A stretch of DNA of 64,000 nucleotides from Ziziphus jujuba (GCF_031755915.1 NC_083379.1:27962001-28026000); one strand, 5' to 3'. Counted from the stretch's first letter, positions 1-12,389 are shown. Notes: generated by a model not told the origin, from the sequence alone. Numbers and translations: made by a program.

Positions 1-249
1 CTACTAAACAAGTTAGCATGGGTGCACAACGTGTTTCATGTTTCGCTGCTACGAAAGGACATTGCAGATTTATCGTACATGTTTGGGATTCCTGACATCG
101 AGTTAAGAGAAGACTTATCATGCGTGGAGCAACCAGTACAGATCTTAGATCACGATGAATGCGTATTGGTCAATAAGATTATTTCTCAAGTTAAAGTCTT
201 GTGGCGGATTTACCTAGTCGAGAAAGCGACGTGGGAGCCTGAGGCGTAG
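1..249 (+). pseudogene. 3' end of Ty3/gypsy polyprotein (Gypsy-1)
   Basis: The window opens inside a gypsy polyprotein. The frame ending at the TAG at 247-249 carries the hallmark HNVFHVSLLRK, a run of the type IELREDLSCVEQPVQIL, and a final VLWRIYLVEKATWEPEA. In plant gypsy elements this is the stretch after the integrase core leading into the chromodomain-like tail, with WEPE near the end. The stop is followed by a short untranslated stretch, a purine-rich tract at about 311-323 and an LTR starting TGTAACACCC at 325, the usual order at a gypsy 3' end. Only about 80 codons are visible, so whether the upstream part is intact cannot be judged. Family assignment is from recalled sequence patterns. 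Confidence 0.85.
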
Positions 250-324
250 ATCTGCAACCAATATTCTTATATGTTTCAACAACATACAAAATTTTAAGGA
301 TGAAATTTTTGTAAAGGGGAAGGT

Positions 325-2593
325 TGTAACACCCTACCCCGAAGTATATCGGAATTTTTTCAAGTTAACTGAAGGTGATTGGGTAAAACCGTCATTGACC
401 GAGAGGGGTCAAACTTTGACTTTTTAATTTAGATAGAATTCTAGGTTGACTGAGACACCGTTGTCAAATGCGCATCGACCCGAGTTCGTATAGTAGCACG
501 TCAAAAAAGGAATTACGATTTGAAAGTTATAAGCAAAACAAGTTGATGTCCGAACTGTTCGAAGGTAGTTGACTTTGTATTCTTGTAAAATTGAGCTTTA
601 ACTCATGTATGGTTGTGAAGTACTTATCGATATAAGTTCATAAACTAGTAGCACGACTGATTTGGACAAGTGGTTTGAAAGTTACGAACCCGTAAAGTTT
701 TTCCGCAACAGCAGTTACTATTCATCGATTTGTGAGTGTGTGAATAGTAGTGCCACATGTCAAAAATCTAGCCAACCCATGAGTGCACAGTGGTACCATA
801 GGAGGCACTTTTATTAGGTGAAGGGGGGCTTAGGTGGCCAAAAGAGAAAGGTGAGAGAAGGAAGAGAGAGAAGGAGAAAGAAGAAAGACAATGAGGAAAT
901 CGGCCATCGCCATTCATCATTTTCCGACCACCTGACTGTTACATGCACCGGACCACCACCATCCACCTTTCATTTCTGGCCGACCACCAAAGTTTCATGG
1001 CCAACCGATTGCCGACAAGCCCGGATCTAGGCGATTTCCGACTGTAGCACCGATTCCTTCTCTGATCGATTTCTCCCAAACTAGACCACCATTTGTTTCA
1101 CTGCTGATCCCATTAGCTTACCCATCCTCTAATCTACCTCCCCACCAAAAATCATGGCTAGTGGCCACCGAACGTGCTGCCGACCATGGCGGATTCTAGT
1201 GACCATGGAAGCTTACTGGAAAACCCAGTTTCGGTGAGTTTTCGATCACCCCACCTACCTTTTACCACTAATTTGACCTTCTAGAATCCAAATTCGAGGT
1301 CCTTTTCATCCAACTCCCATTGGTTTGTGAGATCCAAGTACTTTAAATCCAGGACCTTTCCGGTGAGATTGCTGCCACCACAAGTTCTATCTCTGAAAGG
1401 TAAAACCTAATTCTTAATCCTCGTGTTGTAAGCTTCGATTCGGTATATCCAAAATTCACAAATGATATGCCAAATTGAAGCTTACAATATGAGGATTAAG
1501 AATCAGGTCTTACCTTTCGGAGATCGGACCTGTGGTGACAAGAATTTCGCCCAATCCCAGATTTAAAGTCCTAGGATCTCACAAACCGTTGGGAGTTGGA
1601 GGCAAAAAAATTCGAATTTGGATTCAGGGAGGTCAAATTAGTGGGGAAGGGTAGGTGGGGTGATCGGAAACTCACTAGAACTCGATTTTCCAGTAAGCCA
1701 CTATGGTCACCGAAACCCGCCACCTTCAGAGGCGTGTCTGGTGGCCACTAGCCGTGATTTTTGGTGGGGAGGTAGATCGGAGGATGGGTAACCTAATGGG
1801 ACCGACTGTGAAACAAACAAAGGTCTGGTTTGGGAGAAATCAACCAGAGAAGGAATCGGCGCTGCAGCCGAAAATCGCCTCGATCTGGGCTTGTTGGCAG
1901 TCAGTTGGCCGTGAAACTTTGGTGGTTAGCCGAAAATGAAAGGTGGTTGGTGGTGGTCCAGTGCTTGTAACAGTCAAGTGGCCAAAAAATGATGAACGGC
2001 GATGGTCAGTTTGCTCCCTCTCTCTCCTTTTTCTTCTTCTCTCTCTTCCTTCTCTCACCTTTCTTTTTTTGTCACCTAAGCCCCCCTTCACCCAATCAAA
2101 ATGCCTCCCGTGGGTGCCACTATGCATGCACGGGTTGGCTGGATTCTTTTACACATGGCACTACTATTCAAACACTCACAGATCGATGAATAGTAACTAT
2201 TGTCTCGGAAAAATTTCACAGATCCGTAACTTTCAAATCAGATGTCCAAATCAAGCATGCCGCTAGTCTATGAACTCGTATCAATGAGTACTTCACAACC
2301 ATACATGAGTCAAAGCTCAATTTTACAAGAATAAAAAGTCAACTCGACAACCTCGGACGGTTCGAACTTCAATTTATTTTGTTCATAACTTTCAAATCAT
2401 AGCTCCGCTTTCGACGTGCTACTAGTCTACAGACTCGGATCAATGCATACTTCACAACGGTGTCTCTGTCAACCTAGAATTCTATCCGAATCAAAAAGTT
2501 AAAGTTTTAGTCCTCTCGATCAACGACGTTCAAACCCAATCAACTTCAATGAACTTGAGAAAATTCCGATATATTTCGGGATGGGATATTACA
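325..2593 (+). repeat. 2.27 kb near-palindrome made of LTR sequence
   Basis: Left arm 325-1449 and right arm 1464-2593 are inverted copies separated by 14 bp. The left arm starts TGTAACACCCTACCCCGAAG right after the Gypsy-1 polypurine tract; the right arm ends with the complement of TGTAATATCCCATCCCGAAA. The arms are about 80% identical by eye over the outer 95 bp, and the inner ends also match (AATCCTCGTG against its complement around 1490). The whole block begins TG and ends CA, so it may be one foldback LTR. Alternatively it is the Gypsy-1 3' LTR abutting a second, inverted LTR. Short similar open frames in the arms (818-1030 plus, 1840-2127 minus; KRKVREGRERRRK) are part of the repeat. 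Confidence 0.85.
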
Positions 2594-5156
2594 TTATATC
2601 CCATAATTTTTATCGGCTATTTAAAAGTTTTTTAAAATATATATTGGACCCCATGAATTTTATAAATTTTTAGAAGATATATTGAAGATATAAAAAATTT
2701 TCAAATCCATAACAGTCAATTAAAATCATGATTGAATAATACACCTCCTTAATGTAATTTTAAATTTAAAAAGATTAAATTTGAATAAGGCAAATATTAG
2801 GGGATCAAAATATAATATACCCTATGTTTCCCGCACTATAATGAGAAGTTGACCATAAGGAACCATCCATAGATGTGGAAGATCAACCTTCATAGATGAG
2901 GAAGATCCTTTCTAAAGTTGGCTGCAGGAAGAGAAAAATGACATGTGTACGGTTAATCTTTTTTTTTTTTTGGGGTTTAATTTCTTCTTTCATGTATGTT
3001 AAGGTTGGAACTAACAAAATAATTAATTAAGACATATGTTTATAGATGTTTTTGGTCCATAATTTCAAAAAGTTTTATTGGACATTTTTTTTTTTTAATT
3101 TTGGGGGGAATTCCAACTCAATTTTATTTCAATGATAGCGAGATTTGTAATGATTAATGGATTTAGAAATATGTTGTATATATGATTTGAAAGTATTTTG
3201 AAAATTTTAATGAACAATATATATTATTACTCTATAGTTAAAAAAACAAAAAAAGAAAAAAAAAAAGAAAGAAACGATATTACTAGCAATGAGATAAATG
3301 AGATAGTACAAAATTTGTTTGAGTAAAAACCTATACAATTTAATTACTACACGACTGAGTTCAAAAAAACAAAAAGGTTAAAGCATGACTGCGCAAAAGA
3401 AGAGAGAAAAGAAGTTATCAAAATAAAAAGTAATAAACTCAGCAAAATAAAAAGGAAAAGTAAAACTTAGTCATCAAAACCCGAAGGAATGGGGGTATTA
3501 TTTATTTTAGTATTCTGTCCCATTTCTTAATATCCTCGAGCTACTAGCTTCAACGTACTCAATAAAGATATTGACTTTTTATGTTATCATGCTAAAATCA
3601 TGGACTCTTTTGTTTTTTTTTTTTCTTATAAAACTCAGTTATTATTTATTTATTTTTTTTAAAATAGTGCTAAAGGTATTGGATGGAGACCTATGGAATC
3701 TTATCCCTTAAAAAGTAATTATTTTTTCATTTAGTTTATTTTATTATCTATATTAATATTTTTAAATTACAAAATACTATATCAATGTTGACAGAGAAGA
3801 TACCGTAAAAAGGGGATAAAAGATCCTTTTTTAAAGGCACAAAATTACTTACCAATTGATTTATTAAATAACGTAATATCGAAGATGTTCTCCTATTTTA
3901 TATATTAAAAATTAAATATAATATACTATAAGAGGGATAAAAACTATTAAAAGCATGAGTGAAATTAAATATAATTTAATAAATAAAGTGTTATTTATCA
4001 ATACCGCTATTTTTTCTTAATTATGTGTATATATATATATATATATAATGATGTTAAAATTAAAATATTTAATAAATTTATTTATTAAATAATATAATAG
4101 AAAATATGAAAACATTTAATTAGTTTTTTTTTTCCCTTTTCAATTACACATTTATAGTTATTCATATTTAATTTATATCAACTGTCAATTAATAATATTT
4201 TAATATGTATTATATTCTAAATAAATTTAATAAATATTTGAATATATATATATAATAAATAATTAACCTCTTTTATATATATGATAAAAAAGAGTTTATA
4301 CGTCTTAGAATCCTTCATACTAATAATATCATGGACACCTCAGGTATAATCATCTTTTGTCTCTGCTCCATCAATGTCACCTGACTACATCCAAGCTAAT
4401 CAACATCTTCAAGAGGTTTGATGCAGACAGATAAATGGAGGGCCAAAGCATACTTTGTCAGTGATCATTATATTATCATATACAGTTAACATATAATGAA
4501 TAAAAGGTTAACAAATCCTTTATCCAATGGATTTACAAGGAGCACAGGTAGCAAATAAACTTATACAAGGAAAATCTATCGAGAATACATTATTGAATCC
4601 TTTAAGTTGTGGAACATGATTGTTTCCTAATACATCTTATCTTAGTGGTTATCCCTTAGCATTATTTTTTTAATTTATTTTTAACTTTTACATGAACCTT
4701 CCACCACTAAAGGCAGTGATAAATAGTTTTTTTTTTTTTTTTTTTCTTGTGCATGATAAACAAACAACTTTTCATTTTTCTTTGTTTTTGGTCTGCTTTT
4801 TGCCTATCATACCAATTAAATTTCAAAACAAAATAGCCGATGACAATATGTACACTTTTTGGTAATTATAGCGAATGTAAAAAAAAAAAATATATACATA
4901 CACATATATATATATATATATATATACAAAAAAGTCAGGTTTACATTGAGTCCAAAAGTAGACCTGATTGTTTTAGCATTAGCTCTTTGTTTATTAAATC
5001 TTGAATTTTTTTAAAAACTAGGATTTAAAATTTAATTAGTAGTCAAATGTGAATTTATTGATATATTAATACTATATTTAGGAAAAGCGAATCTTGCCAG
5101 CCTTGTGTACCATAAATATTTTTTTGAATCTTAGCTCTTAAAAAGGAAGTTATAAT
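2594..5156. other. AT-rich intergenic sequence
   Basis: No gene is recognised. The stretch holds homopolymer runs (poly-T near 2959, 3609 and 4729) and short (TA)n tracts near 4028-4047 and 4907-4925. It is the pre-insertion flank of Copia-1. Confidence 0.6.
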
Positions 5157-5161
5157 GGTTT

Positions 5162-6174
5162 TGTTGAAATGTGGTGATCTTGCCACAATGTGCAAGGTAG
5201 TTCGGTTACACTTGCACTCTTTGTTTTGCAACATCAAAGACCAAACATTGTTTATGTTTATGCATTTTATTTTATCTTGTAATGTTTAAGAACAATATCC
5301 TTTTTGTAATGCCCTAAGCTTATTATCTAGTTTAAGGCCTTTTTTGTCTAGTTGCTGGAATTGTATTTCCAGCAACATAAGTCCACTTCCTTGGATGCCG
5401 TTTGAAGTAGGTTTGGTATTTAGACCTGAATTTTGGATATGATAAACTAGATATGCAGAGGAAGCAGCAGCAAAAGGAATGGCCCAATTTGGAGCTGGGA
5501 AGGCTGAGTTAAGCCCAAAACAATCTGACCCTTGTGCAGTGTTGTTGCCCAGAAAACTGGGCAAAACTGCCTCGGGTTTGATTACTTTTGAATGGGTAAA
5601 TGGACTTTGTTTTATCTGGTTTTTGGGCAGAACATAGTTTAATATTCAAAAAGGCTTCCCTCCAATTTTCAAGTCAAATGGAGCTGGTTTTCAAATTCAA
5701 ATGCCTTAGACAAGCTGAATTGCCCATTAAAGAAGGTCTCTTGCATGCCCAGCACATTGATTAGAGTTAGTTGAGGTAGTTTGGCTTGGTTGATTACTTT
5801 TAATGCTATTGTATTTATTGATCAATATGGCAGCATGCCTTATTGTTTTTTTTTTTTTTTGATGTATTTAAAAGTATGAAAATTGTAATGAAAAATGTTG
5901 AGAAAGAAAATATTCAAAAACAGATTTTGAAAAACAACATTTTTGGCTCTCTTTCTCTCATCTACTACATTTTGGTTTCTTCTTCTTCCCAAAAGCTAAC
6001 AATCTTCTCAAGAACCCTATACCTCCATTAAAACCAGAAACAAAACCCTAACAAACCCAAAAAAAAAAAAAAACAAAATCAAGAACCAAGAACCAACAAC
6101 AATCATTCTTGACTAACACCTTGAATGATTGTGCTCTAGGGTACAACAACATAAACCTACACCAAATTCCATCA
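5162..6174 (+). repeat. Copia-1 5' LTR
   Basis: Direct repeat of 9083-10084. It starts TGTTGAAATG and ends CA at 6173-6174. The poly-T run near 5847 is longer than its 3' partner, which explains most of the 11 bp length difference. Confidence 0.93.
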
Positions 6175-6186
6175 TGGTATCAGAGC
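6175..6186 (+). other. Copia-1 primer-binding site
   Basis: TGGTATCAGAGC is complementary to the 3' end of plant initiator tRNA-Met and lies immediately after the 5' LTR. Confidence 0.93.
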
Positions 6187-6380
6187 ATAGTGTAATTTCT
6201 TAGGACCTTGTGAGCTTTCAACCTAGACCATTTTATTTGTGAAAGGATCCCCCACCTAAAGCCTTCCAACCAAAACCAAAACCTCCCAAAAAGACTAGTT
6301 GAAACTCACCAAAACACCACCACCCGAGAGCTTGTTCTTGTGTCCATTTTTTCAAAACTTTTCAAAAACCATTTTTTCAA

Positions 6381-7799
6381 ATGGCCTCACAATCCTTTGC
6401 AACCCCAACACCACCTAAGTTTGAAGGCCAAAACTATTCCATTTGGAGTATAAAAATGAAAGCCTACCTTCAAGCCTTTGGTTTATGGGAAGTCATAGAA
6501 GAAGGTTATGTAGTGGAGGAGTTGAGAGCTAATGCAACCCAAGCACAAAGAAATGCACATGAGGCCGAAGTTGCCAAGGGGTTCAAGACCCTCACTGCCT
6601 TACACTCCTCCATGAGTGATTCCATTTTTACAAGGATAATGTCATGCACAAGTGCTAGAGAGGTTTGGATAAAGCTTCAAGAGGAGTTCCATGGAAATAC
6701 TAGAACTCTGCAAATGCAAGTTTTAAACCTAAGAAGAGAGTTTGAGACCTTGAAGATGAAGGAGAATGAGCTTGTCAAGGATTTCATGGAAAAGATGCTC
6801 AAAGTGGTAAATCAAATTCGGGTCCTTGGTGAGCAATTGACCGATCAAAGGGTAGTAGAGAAAGTATTGGTGAGCTTACCCGAAAGGTTTGAAGCTAAGA
6901 TTTCCTCCCTTGAAGAATCTAGAAATCTTCATGAAATAACCTTGAGTGAGCTCATCAATGCTCTTCAAGCAACCGAACAAAGGAGAGCCATTAGAAAGGA
7001 GGAGACCATAGAGAGTGCATTCTATGGTGGCCATGGCAACAAAAAGAAGAATAAAGGAAGGAAGAGCAACAACACCAACCAAACCAGTTTTACAACCAAC
7101 AACAACACAAACAACAACAAAAATGGATGGAATCAACAACAACAACAACAAAGCCATCAAAACCGAGGAGGGCATCCACCTTGCCCTCATTGCAAGAAGC
7201 TTGGACATCCACCATCCAAGTGTTTTTGGAGGCCGGATGCATCTTGTGAAAGATGTGTAGGAAAAGGCCACATTGCCAAAGTATGCAAGCAAAGGAGACA
7301 ACAAGCCAATGTGGTTAATGAAGAAGCCGAGAACCTATTTGTGGCCACATGCCTTAAAGCCACAAGTAGTGGTCTCGGTTGGCTTGTGGATAGTGGTTGC
7401 TCACACCACATGAGTTTCCAAAAGGATGGCTTTGTGGAGCTTGACCGAAACTACAAAACCAAAGTGAAGATTGGTGATGGCCGGTTCATGAAAGTAGAAG
7501 GCAAAGGAGATGTGTGCTTGAACACCAAGGAAGGTACCAAAATTATAAAAGATGTGCTATATGTTCCTAGTTTGTGTGAAAACTTGCTTAGTGTAGCACA
7601 ATTGGTAGAAAGAGGCTTTGCTTTAAATTTTGCAAAAGATGGATGTATCATAGATGATGCTTGTGGTAATGATCTGTTTAAGGTACCATTGAAGGACAAA
7701 AGCTATAGATTGGATCTAGTTAAGAATGAACAAGCCTTAAAAACCAAAGTGGAGTCCATTTCTCAACTTTGGCATAAAAAGCTTGGGCATATTTTCTAA
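6381..7799 (+). pseudogene. Copia-1 gag-protease reading frame, cut short
   Basis: This 472-codon frame encodes the capsid/nucleocapsid protein and protease of a copia polyprotein. The N-terminus (PPKFEGQNYSIWSIKMKAYL) is the usual plant copia gag start. A basic, Asn/Gln-rich linker precedes two zinc knuckles of the form CX2CX4HX4C, at about residues 268-281 (CPHCKKLGHPPSKC) and 288-301 (CERCVGKGHIAKVC). The aspartic protease motif WLVDSGCSHHM follows near residue 334. The frame enters the GAG-pre-integrase region (LWHKKLGHI) and then ends at a stop created where a 40 bp tandem duplication begins. The start ATG lies about 200 bp after the primer-binding site, as expected. Intact copia frames run on into integrase, so this is a truncated polyprotein. 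Confidence 0.92.
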
Positions 7800-7800
7800 A

Positions 7801-7880
7801 CCAAAGTGGAGTCCATTTCTAGCTATGGTGCCATGAAAAACCAAAGTGGAGTCCATTTCTAGCTATGGTGCCATGAAAAA
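7801..7880 (+). repeat. 40 bp perfect tandem duplication in Copia-1
   Basis: Two identical 40 bp units (7801-7840 and 7841-7880) begin CCAAAGTGGAGTCCATTTCT. That same 20 bp occurs once more at 7744-7763. The duplication puts a stop between the gag-protease and integrase parts. Confidence 0.95.
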
Positions 7881-8583
7881 CACCAATGCCATTGTGAAGG
7901 ACATGCCAAAGATTGAGGAGATGAAAAGCCTATGTGATGTATGCCAACTAGGGAAATCCACACGGCTTCCATTCCCTAAAGTCGGTTCATGGAGAGCTAA
8001 GGAGAAGCTTGAGCTAGTCCATTTGGATGTGTGTGGACCGATGAGTTTGTCATCAATTGGAGGATGTAAGTACTTCCTAACCTTCATTAATGACTACTCA
8101 AGGATGTGTTGGGTATATTTTCTAACAACCAAGTCACAAGTGCTTGAGAAGTTCATGGAATTCAAGAAGATGGTGGAAACCCAAAGCAATGCAAAGATGA
8201 AGTGCTTGAGAACTGACAATGGTGGAGAATATACAAGTTTGGCTATGGAGGATTTTTGCAAAGAAAATGGAATGGTGCATCAATTCACAACACCATACAC
8301 ACCACAACAAAATGGTGTTTGTGAGAGGAAAAAGTTCAACCTTGATGAATGCAAGCCACTGTCAACACCAATGAGCCAAGGAGACAAATACAAGAAGGAG
8401 GATGGCACACCAAAGGTAAACCCGACCCTATATAGAAGCATGATAGGAAGTTTTCTCTATGTATGTTCATCAAGACCGGATATTATGCATGCCACATGTG
8501 TTTTGTCTAGATATGTGCAAGCACCATCCCAAAACCATTTTGCAGGTGCCAAAAGGAACACAAGACTTTGGAGTTTGGTATGA
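7846..8583 (+). pseudogene. Copia-1 integrase core fused to the reverse transcriptase tail
   Basis: The frame begins in the GAG-pre-integrase zinc region (CDVCQLGK) and continues into the integrase core. The three acidic catalytic positions are visible: D in HLDVCGPM, D in LRTDNGGEY, and E in NGVCERKK. Immediately after NGVCERKK (near 8333) the protein jumps to LDECKPLSTPMSQGDKYKKE, which belongs to the C-terminal end of copia reverse transcriptase. The integrase C-terminus and nearly all of reverse transcriptase, including the YVDD active site, are therefore deleted in frame. A second small deletion near 8550 (GCCAAAAGG joined to AACACAAGAC) shifts the frame before RNase H, and this frame ends at 8581-8583. 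Confidence 0.9.
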
Positions 8584-9072
8584 TAGGCAAGATGTGATGA
8601 GATTAAAGGCCTACTCAGATAGTGATTGGGCTGGATGCTTGGATGATATGAATAGAACTTCGGGGTATCTTTTCTCACTTGGTAGTGGACCATTCTCATG
8701 GAATGCAAAGAAGAAAGCAACAACTGCTCAAAGCACCGCTGAAGCCGAGTACATTGCTTGCTCTTCATGTGCAAATCAATGCATTTGGCTTAGGAAATTA
8801 TTGGAGGACCTTGGTTATCCTCAAGAGGGTTCAACCATCATCAAATGTGACAACACTTCACCCATATCAATAGCCAAGAACCCCGTTTAACATGGAAGGA
8901 CAAAACACATACCGGTGAAGTATCACTCTTTGAGGGAGTTTGAAGAAAATGGAGAAGTAAGCTTGGAATATATCAAGACTGAAGATAAACTTGCAGATTT
9001 CTTCACTAAGCCACTTCCAAAAGCAAGATTTGAGACCTTGAGGAAGCTTCTAAATATTTCAAGCAAGAACAC
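8540..9072 (+). pseudogene. Copia-1 RNase H fragment
   Basis: After the frameshift near 8550 the copia RNase H domain continues in another frame: GTQDFGVWYD, then YSDSDWAGC, FSWNAKKKATTAQSTAEAEY and ECxxxA-type helices. A TAA at 8888-8890 interrupts the motif between AKNPV and HGRTKHI. Beyond it the frame remains readable (ADFFTKPLPKARFETLRKLL) nearly to the 3' LTR. The domain has its normal length but is separated from the rest of the polyprotein by one frameshift and contains one nonsense codon. Confidence 0.88.
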
Positions 9073-9082
9073 CAAGGAGGAG

Positions 9083-10084
9083 TGTTGAAATGTGGTGATC
9101 TTGCCACAATGTGCAAGGTAGTTCGGTTACACTTGCACTCTTTGTTTTGCAACATCAAAGACCAAACATTATTTATGTTTATGCATTTTATTTTATCTTG
9201 TAATGTTCAAGAACAATATCCTTTTTGTAATGCCCTAAGCTCATTATCTAGCTTAAGGCCTTTTTTGTCTAGTTGATGGAATTGTATTTCCAGCAATATA
9301 AGTCCACTTCCTTGGATGTCGATTGAAGTAGGTTTGGTATTTAAACCTGAATTTTGGATATGATAAACTAGATATGCAGAGGAAGCAGCAGCAAAAGGAA
9401 TGGCCCAATTTGGAGCTGGAAAGGCTGAGTTAAGCCCAAACTAATCTGACCCTTGTGCAGTGTTGTTGCCCAGAAAACTGGGCAAAACTGCCTCGGGTTT
9501 GATTACTTTTGAATGGGTAAATGGACTTTGTTTTATCTGGTTTTTGGGTAGAACATATTTTAATATTCAAAAAGGCTTCCCTCCAATTTTCAAGTCAAAT
9601 GGAGCTGGTTTTCAAATTCAAATACCTTAGACAAGCTGAACTGCCCATTAAAGAAGGTCTCTTGCATGCCCAGCACATTGATTAGAGTTAGTTGAGGTAG
9701 TTTGGCTTGGTTGGTTACTTTTAATGCTTTTGTATTTATTGATCAATATGGCAGCATGCCTTATTGTTTTTTTTTTATGTATTTAAAAGTATGAAAATTG
9801 TAATGAAAAATGTTGAGAAAGAAAATATTCAAAAACAGATTTTGAAAAACAACATTTTTGGCTCTCTTTCTCTCATCTACTACATTTTGGTTTCTTCTTT
9901 TTCCCAAAAGCTAACAACCTTCTCAAGAACCCTATATCTCCATTAAAACCAGAAACAAAACCTTAACAAACCCAAAAAAAAAACAAAATCAAGAACCAAG
10001 AACCAACAACAATCATTCTTGACTAACACCTTGAATGATTGTGCTCTAGGGTACAACAACATAAACCTACACCAAATTCCATCA
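9083..10084 (+). repeat. Copia-1 3' LTR
   Basis: Direct repeat of 5162-6174, preceded by a polypurine tract and followed by the GGTTT target duplication at 10085-10089. Confidence 0.93.
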
Positions 10085-10089
10085 GGTTT

Positions 10090-12389
10090 TACCATCTAGC
10101 CAATCTAATAAGAGCTTAATTGCGTGTATATATAATTAATCAGGCTCAAATCAATTTCTTAATTTCAGGATTAAAGTTCATTTTTCAATCCTAAGATCGT
10201 ATCAAATATTAAAATTTAAAATTATATTTATTAAACATCTAGTCTTGATAGGGTTAATTTTCCTAAATAAAATTTTAATTTATCACTAAACTCATATTTG
10301 ACCACTTTTTAATTTTAAATCCTAACTATTAATGTGATCCAAAACATAAGAAAGTAAGATATGATGTTAAACCATCAAGTTGTCATGATGTGAGCTTGAC
10401 TTTATATATAATAGCATTTCCAAAAGTTTTTTTATTAATCTTATTATCATCCTCCTCAAAATAAAAAAGTATAATATGTAATCGTTACACCATGTTATCT
10501 GTATTCTTTTCAATCAGTGCAATATAATTTAATCACCTATAATGATGTGTAGTACCACATGCCGATAAAATAAAACATATTGATCATACATAAATATTGC
10601 TATGTATTCGATGATAAATGGCTTGTTAAACTACACTATCTATGCAATGATTGCATATAAAGCATTTTTAACACATAAAAGAGTAAATTTTTATAGGGAT
10701 ACCCAACAATACTCTTTAGTCATATTATTTATTTTGATATTTTCTATAAACATTAATTATTATACACCGTTAAATAAATATTGTGATCGTGGTGGTGCTG
10801 AAACTCATGTAACATTAAATAAAAATAGTATAAAATATAAATAAAAAGTAGATTTAATTCTCTATATTTAGAAAACCAAATTCATTTTTTAAATTAAAAA
10901 ATCAAAATAAAGAATAGGCTAAAGCCCACTTTTAGCCCTCTTTTAGGTTATCTCTTTGAAATAAAAAGTATGGACACGAGTCCTCTAAGGATACAATAGG
11001 CAATTAAGTGTGCAGTTATATTTTCTTTCTTCCTTTTTTATAGTGCATGTATAAATAATATATTTTTCAAATAAAAGCGCATCTCTAAGGATTTAAAAGT
11101 GAAATTTTATTAGGTCACTTTATCATATTTTTATTTCATTTTTTTAATAAATATTTACTTTTTACACTATTAAATGAAATTTTTTATATATTTTTCTATC
11201 AGATACTACGTATTGTGTAACATCAAATAAAAATAGTATAAAAAAACAAAAGTGTATTTTTCTCACTATATTTTGCATAACTAAATCTACTCTTTTTATT
11301 AAAAAAAATTCGTTTGAAATTCTTTTGAGATAAAGAGTATGAAAGAGTTCATTTATTCATGGGGATCCCACCCGCTCCACATGAATAAATTAAATTAAAA
11401 AGAGAGAGTATGACAAACAAGCAAAAAAGGTGTAGTGTGGCTGCCAAAGAGAGGGAACTAGGAAGAGAGAGAAATTTGTGAGCGTTTTCCATCCAACAGT
11501 GAAACATTGACGGTTCTCCTTTAAATTTTAGTATATTATTCATGATATCCTAGGTTTAGTATTTGACGGTTCATATGATGATGTCCATTTCCTAGGACAC
11601 TTTTATTTTGTGAAATTCAAACTTTTATGTTTGATTTTTATTTGTGGATTTCATTCTTCTAAATGATGCTCGTGATTTTTAAATGTTATTTAGATAAGAA
11701 TTTAGTGTAACCCATTAATTATTGATAGTGGATGAATTTGAATTTCTGTTTCGCAGTATTTTTCCCTTTATTTTGAAGGATTTCCACATAAAATTTTAGT
11801 GTCTTTATCATATTTCTCTAAGTTTTATTTTCAAAAGTATTTGGTCTGTGGCTTGCATATTTAATTATACAAAGGAGGAAAAATAATTAGTGACGCTGTG
11901 AAATTATTATCAAAGCTTTAGTTTTTAGTTTATCATTTATGGGTATTCATATGCAAAATTAAATGGAGGAACAAAGTGGCAAATCCTATTTAATGATTAA
12001 GATGACAAGTAGGGTTGTTCATCAATCAGTTCTGGTTAGTGGACAATTTTTCTTGGTCAGTCAGTTATTTCACTAACAATTATTTTTAGGCCATCAAAAA
12101 CTGATGGACACCGATTGATCAATGGCCAGTTGGTTTGGGTGGGTTCAGTTAATAAATACACATGATTGATATGCATGGTGACCTTCATTACTGGTTTTTA
12201 TCGATTTTCTTCAACCACAAACAAAAAGGTCATCCAAAAATAAAAACATTGCTGCGAACAACAGGTCATTCTCATATCTTTCAGAAGCAATGGTTTCTTT
12301 CACTTTCAAAGTCTCAATTCTTAATCATGATTCAACTTGATGCGAATTCGCCGAAATCGTACAACCGACAATCAACTAGGGTGCTAATC
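10090..12389. other. AT-rich intergenic sequence with weak direct repeats
   Basis: No gene is recognised. Around 10680-10920 and 11080-11330 there are two diverged direct copies sharing ACATTAAATAAAAATAGTAT-type sequence. The text near 12013-12160 (TAGGGTTGTTCATCAATCAG and following) resembles the end of a hAT-type miniature element, but I found no partner end. Confidence 0.45.

Larger units (their letters stand above)
5162..10084 (+). mobile_element. Copia-1: Ty1/copia retrotransposon, internally deleted
   Basis: The element is 4923 bp with direct LTRs at 5162-6174 (1013 bp) and 9083-10084 (1002 bp), both starting TGTTGAAATG and ending ATCA. The 5 bp GGTTT at 5157-5161 is repeated at 10085-10089, a clean target-site duplication. 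The primer-binding site TGGTATCAGAGC (6175-6186) follows the 5' LTR, and a polypurine tract (AAGGAGGAG, about 9074-9082) precedes the 3' LTR. By eye the LTRs differ at roughly 22 of 1000 positions apart from poly-T/A length. The interior keeps gag, protease, an integrase core and RNase H in broken frames, but most of reverse transcriptase is missing, so the copy cannot move by itself. Confidence 0.95.

Noticed and set aside
6876..7304. 142-codon minus-strand frame opposite Copia-1 gag
   Set aside because: It is a shadow of the gag frame. Its Leu/Val runs mirror the Asn/Gln repeats on the coding strand, and no family is recognised.
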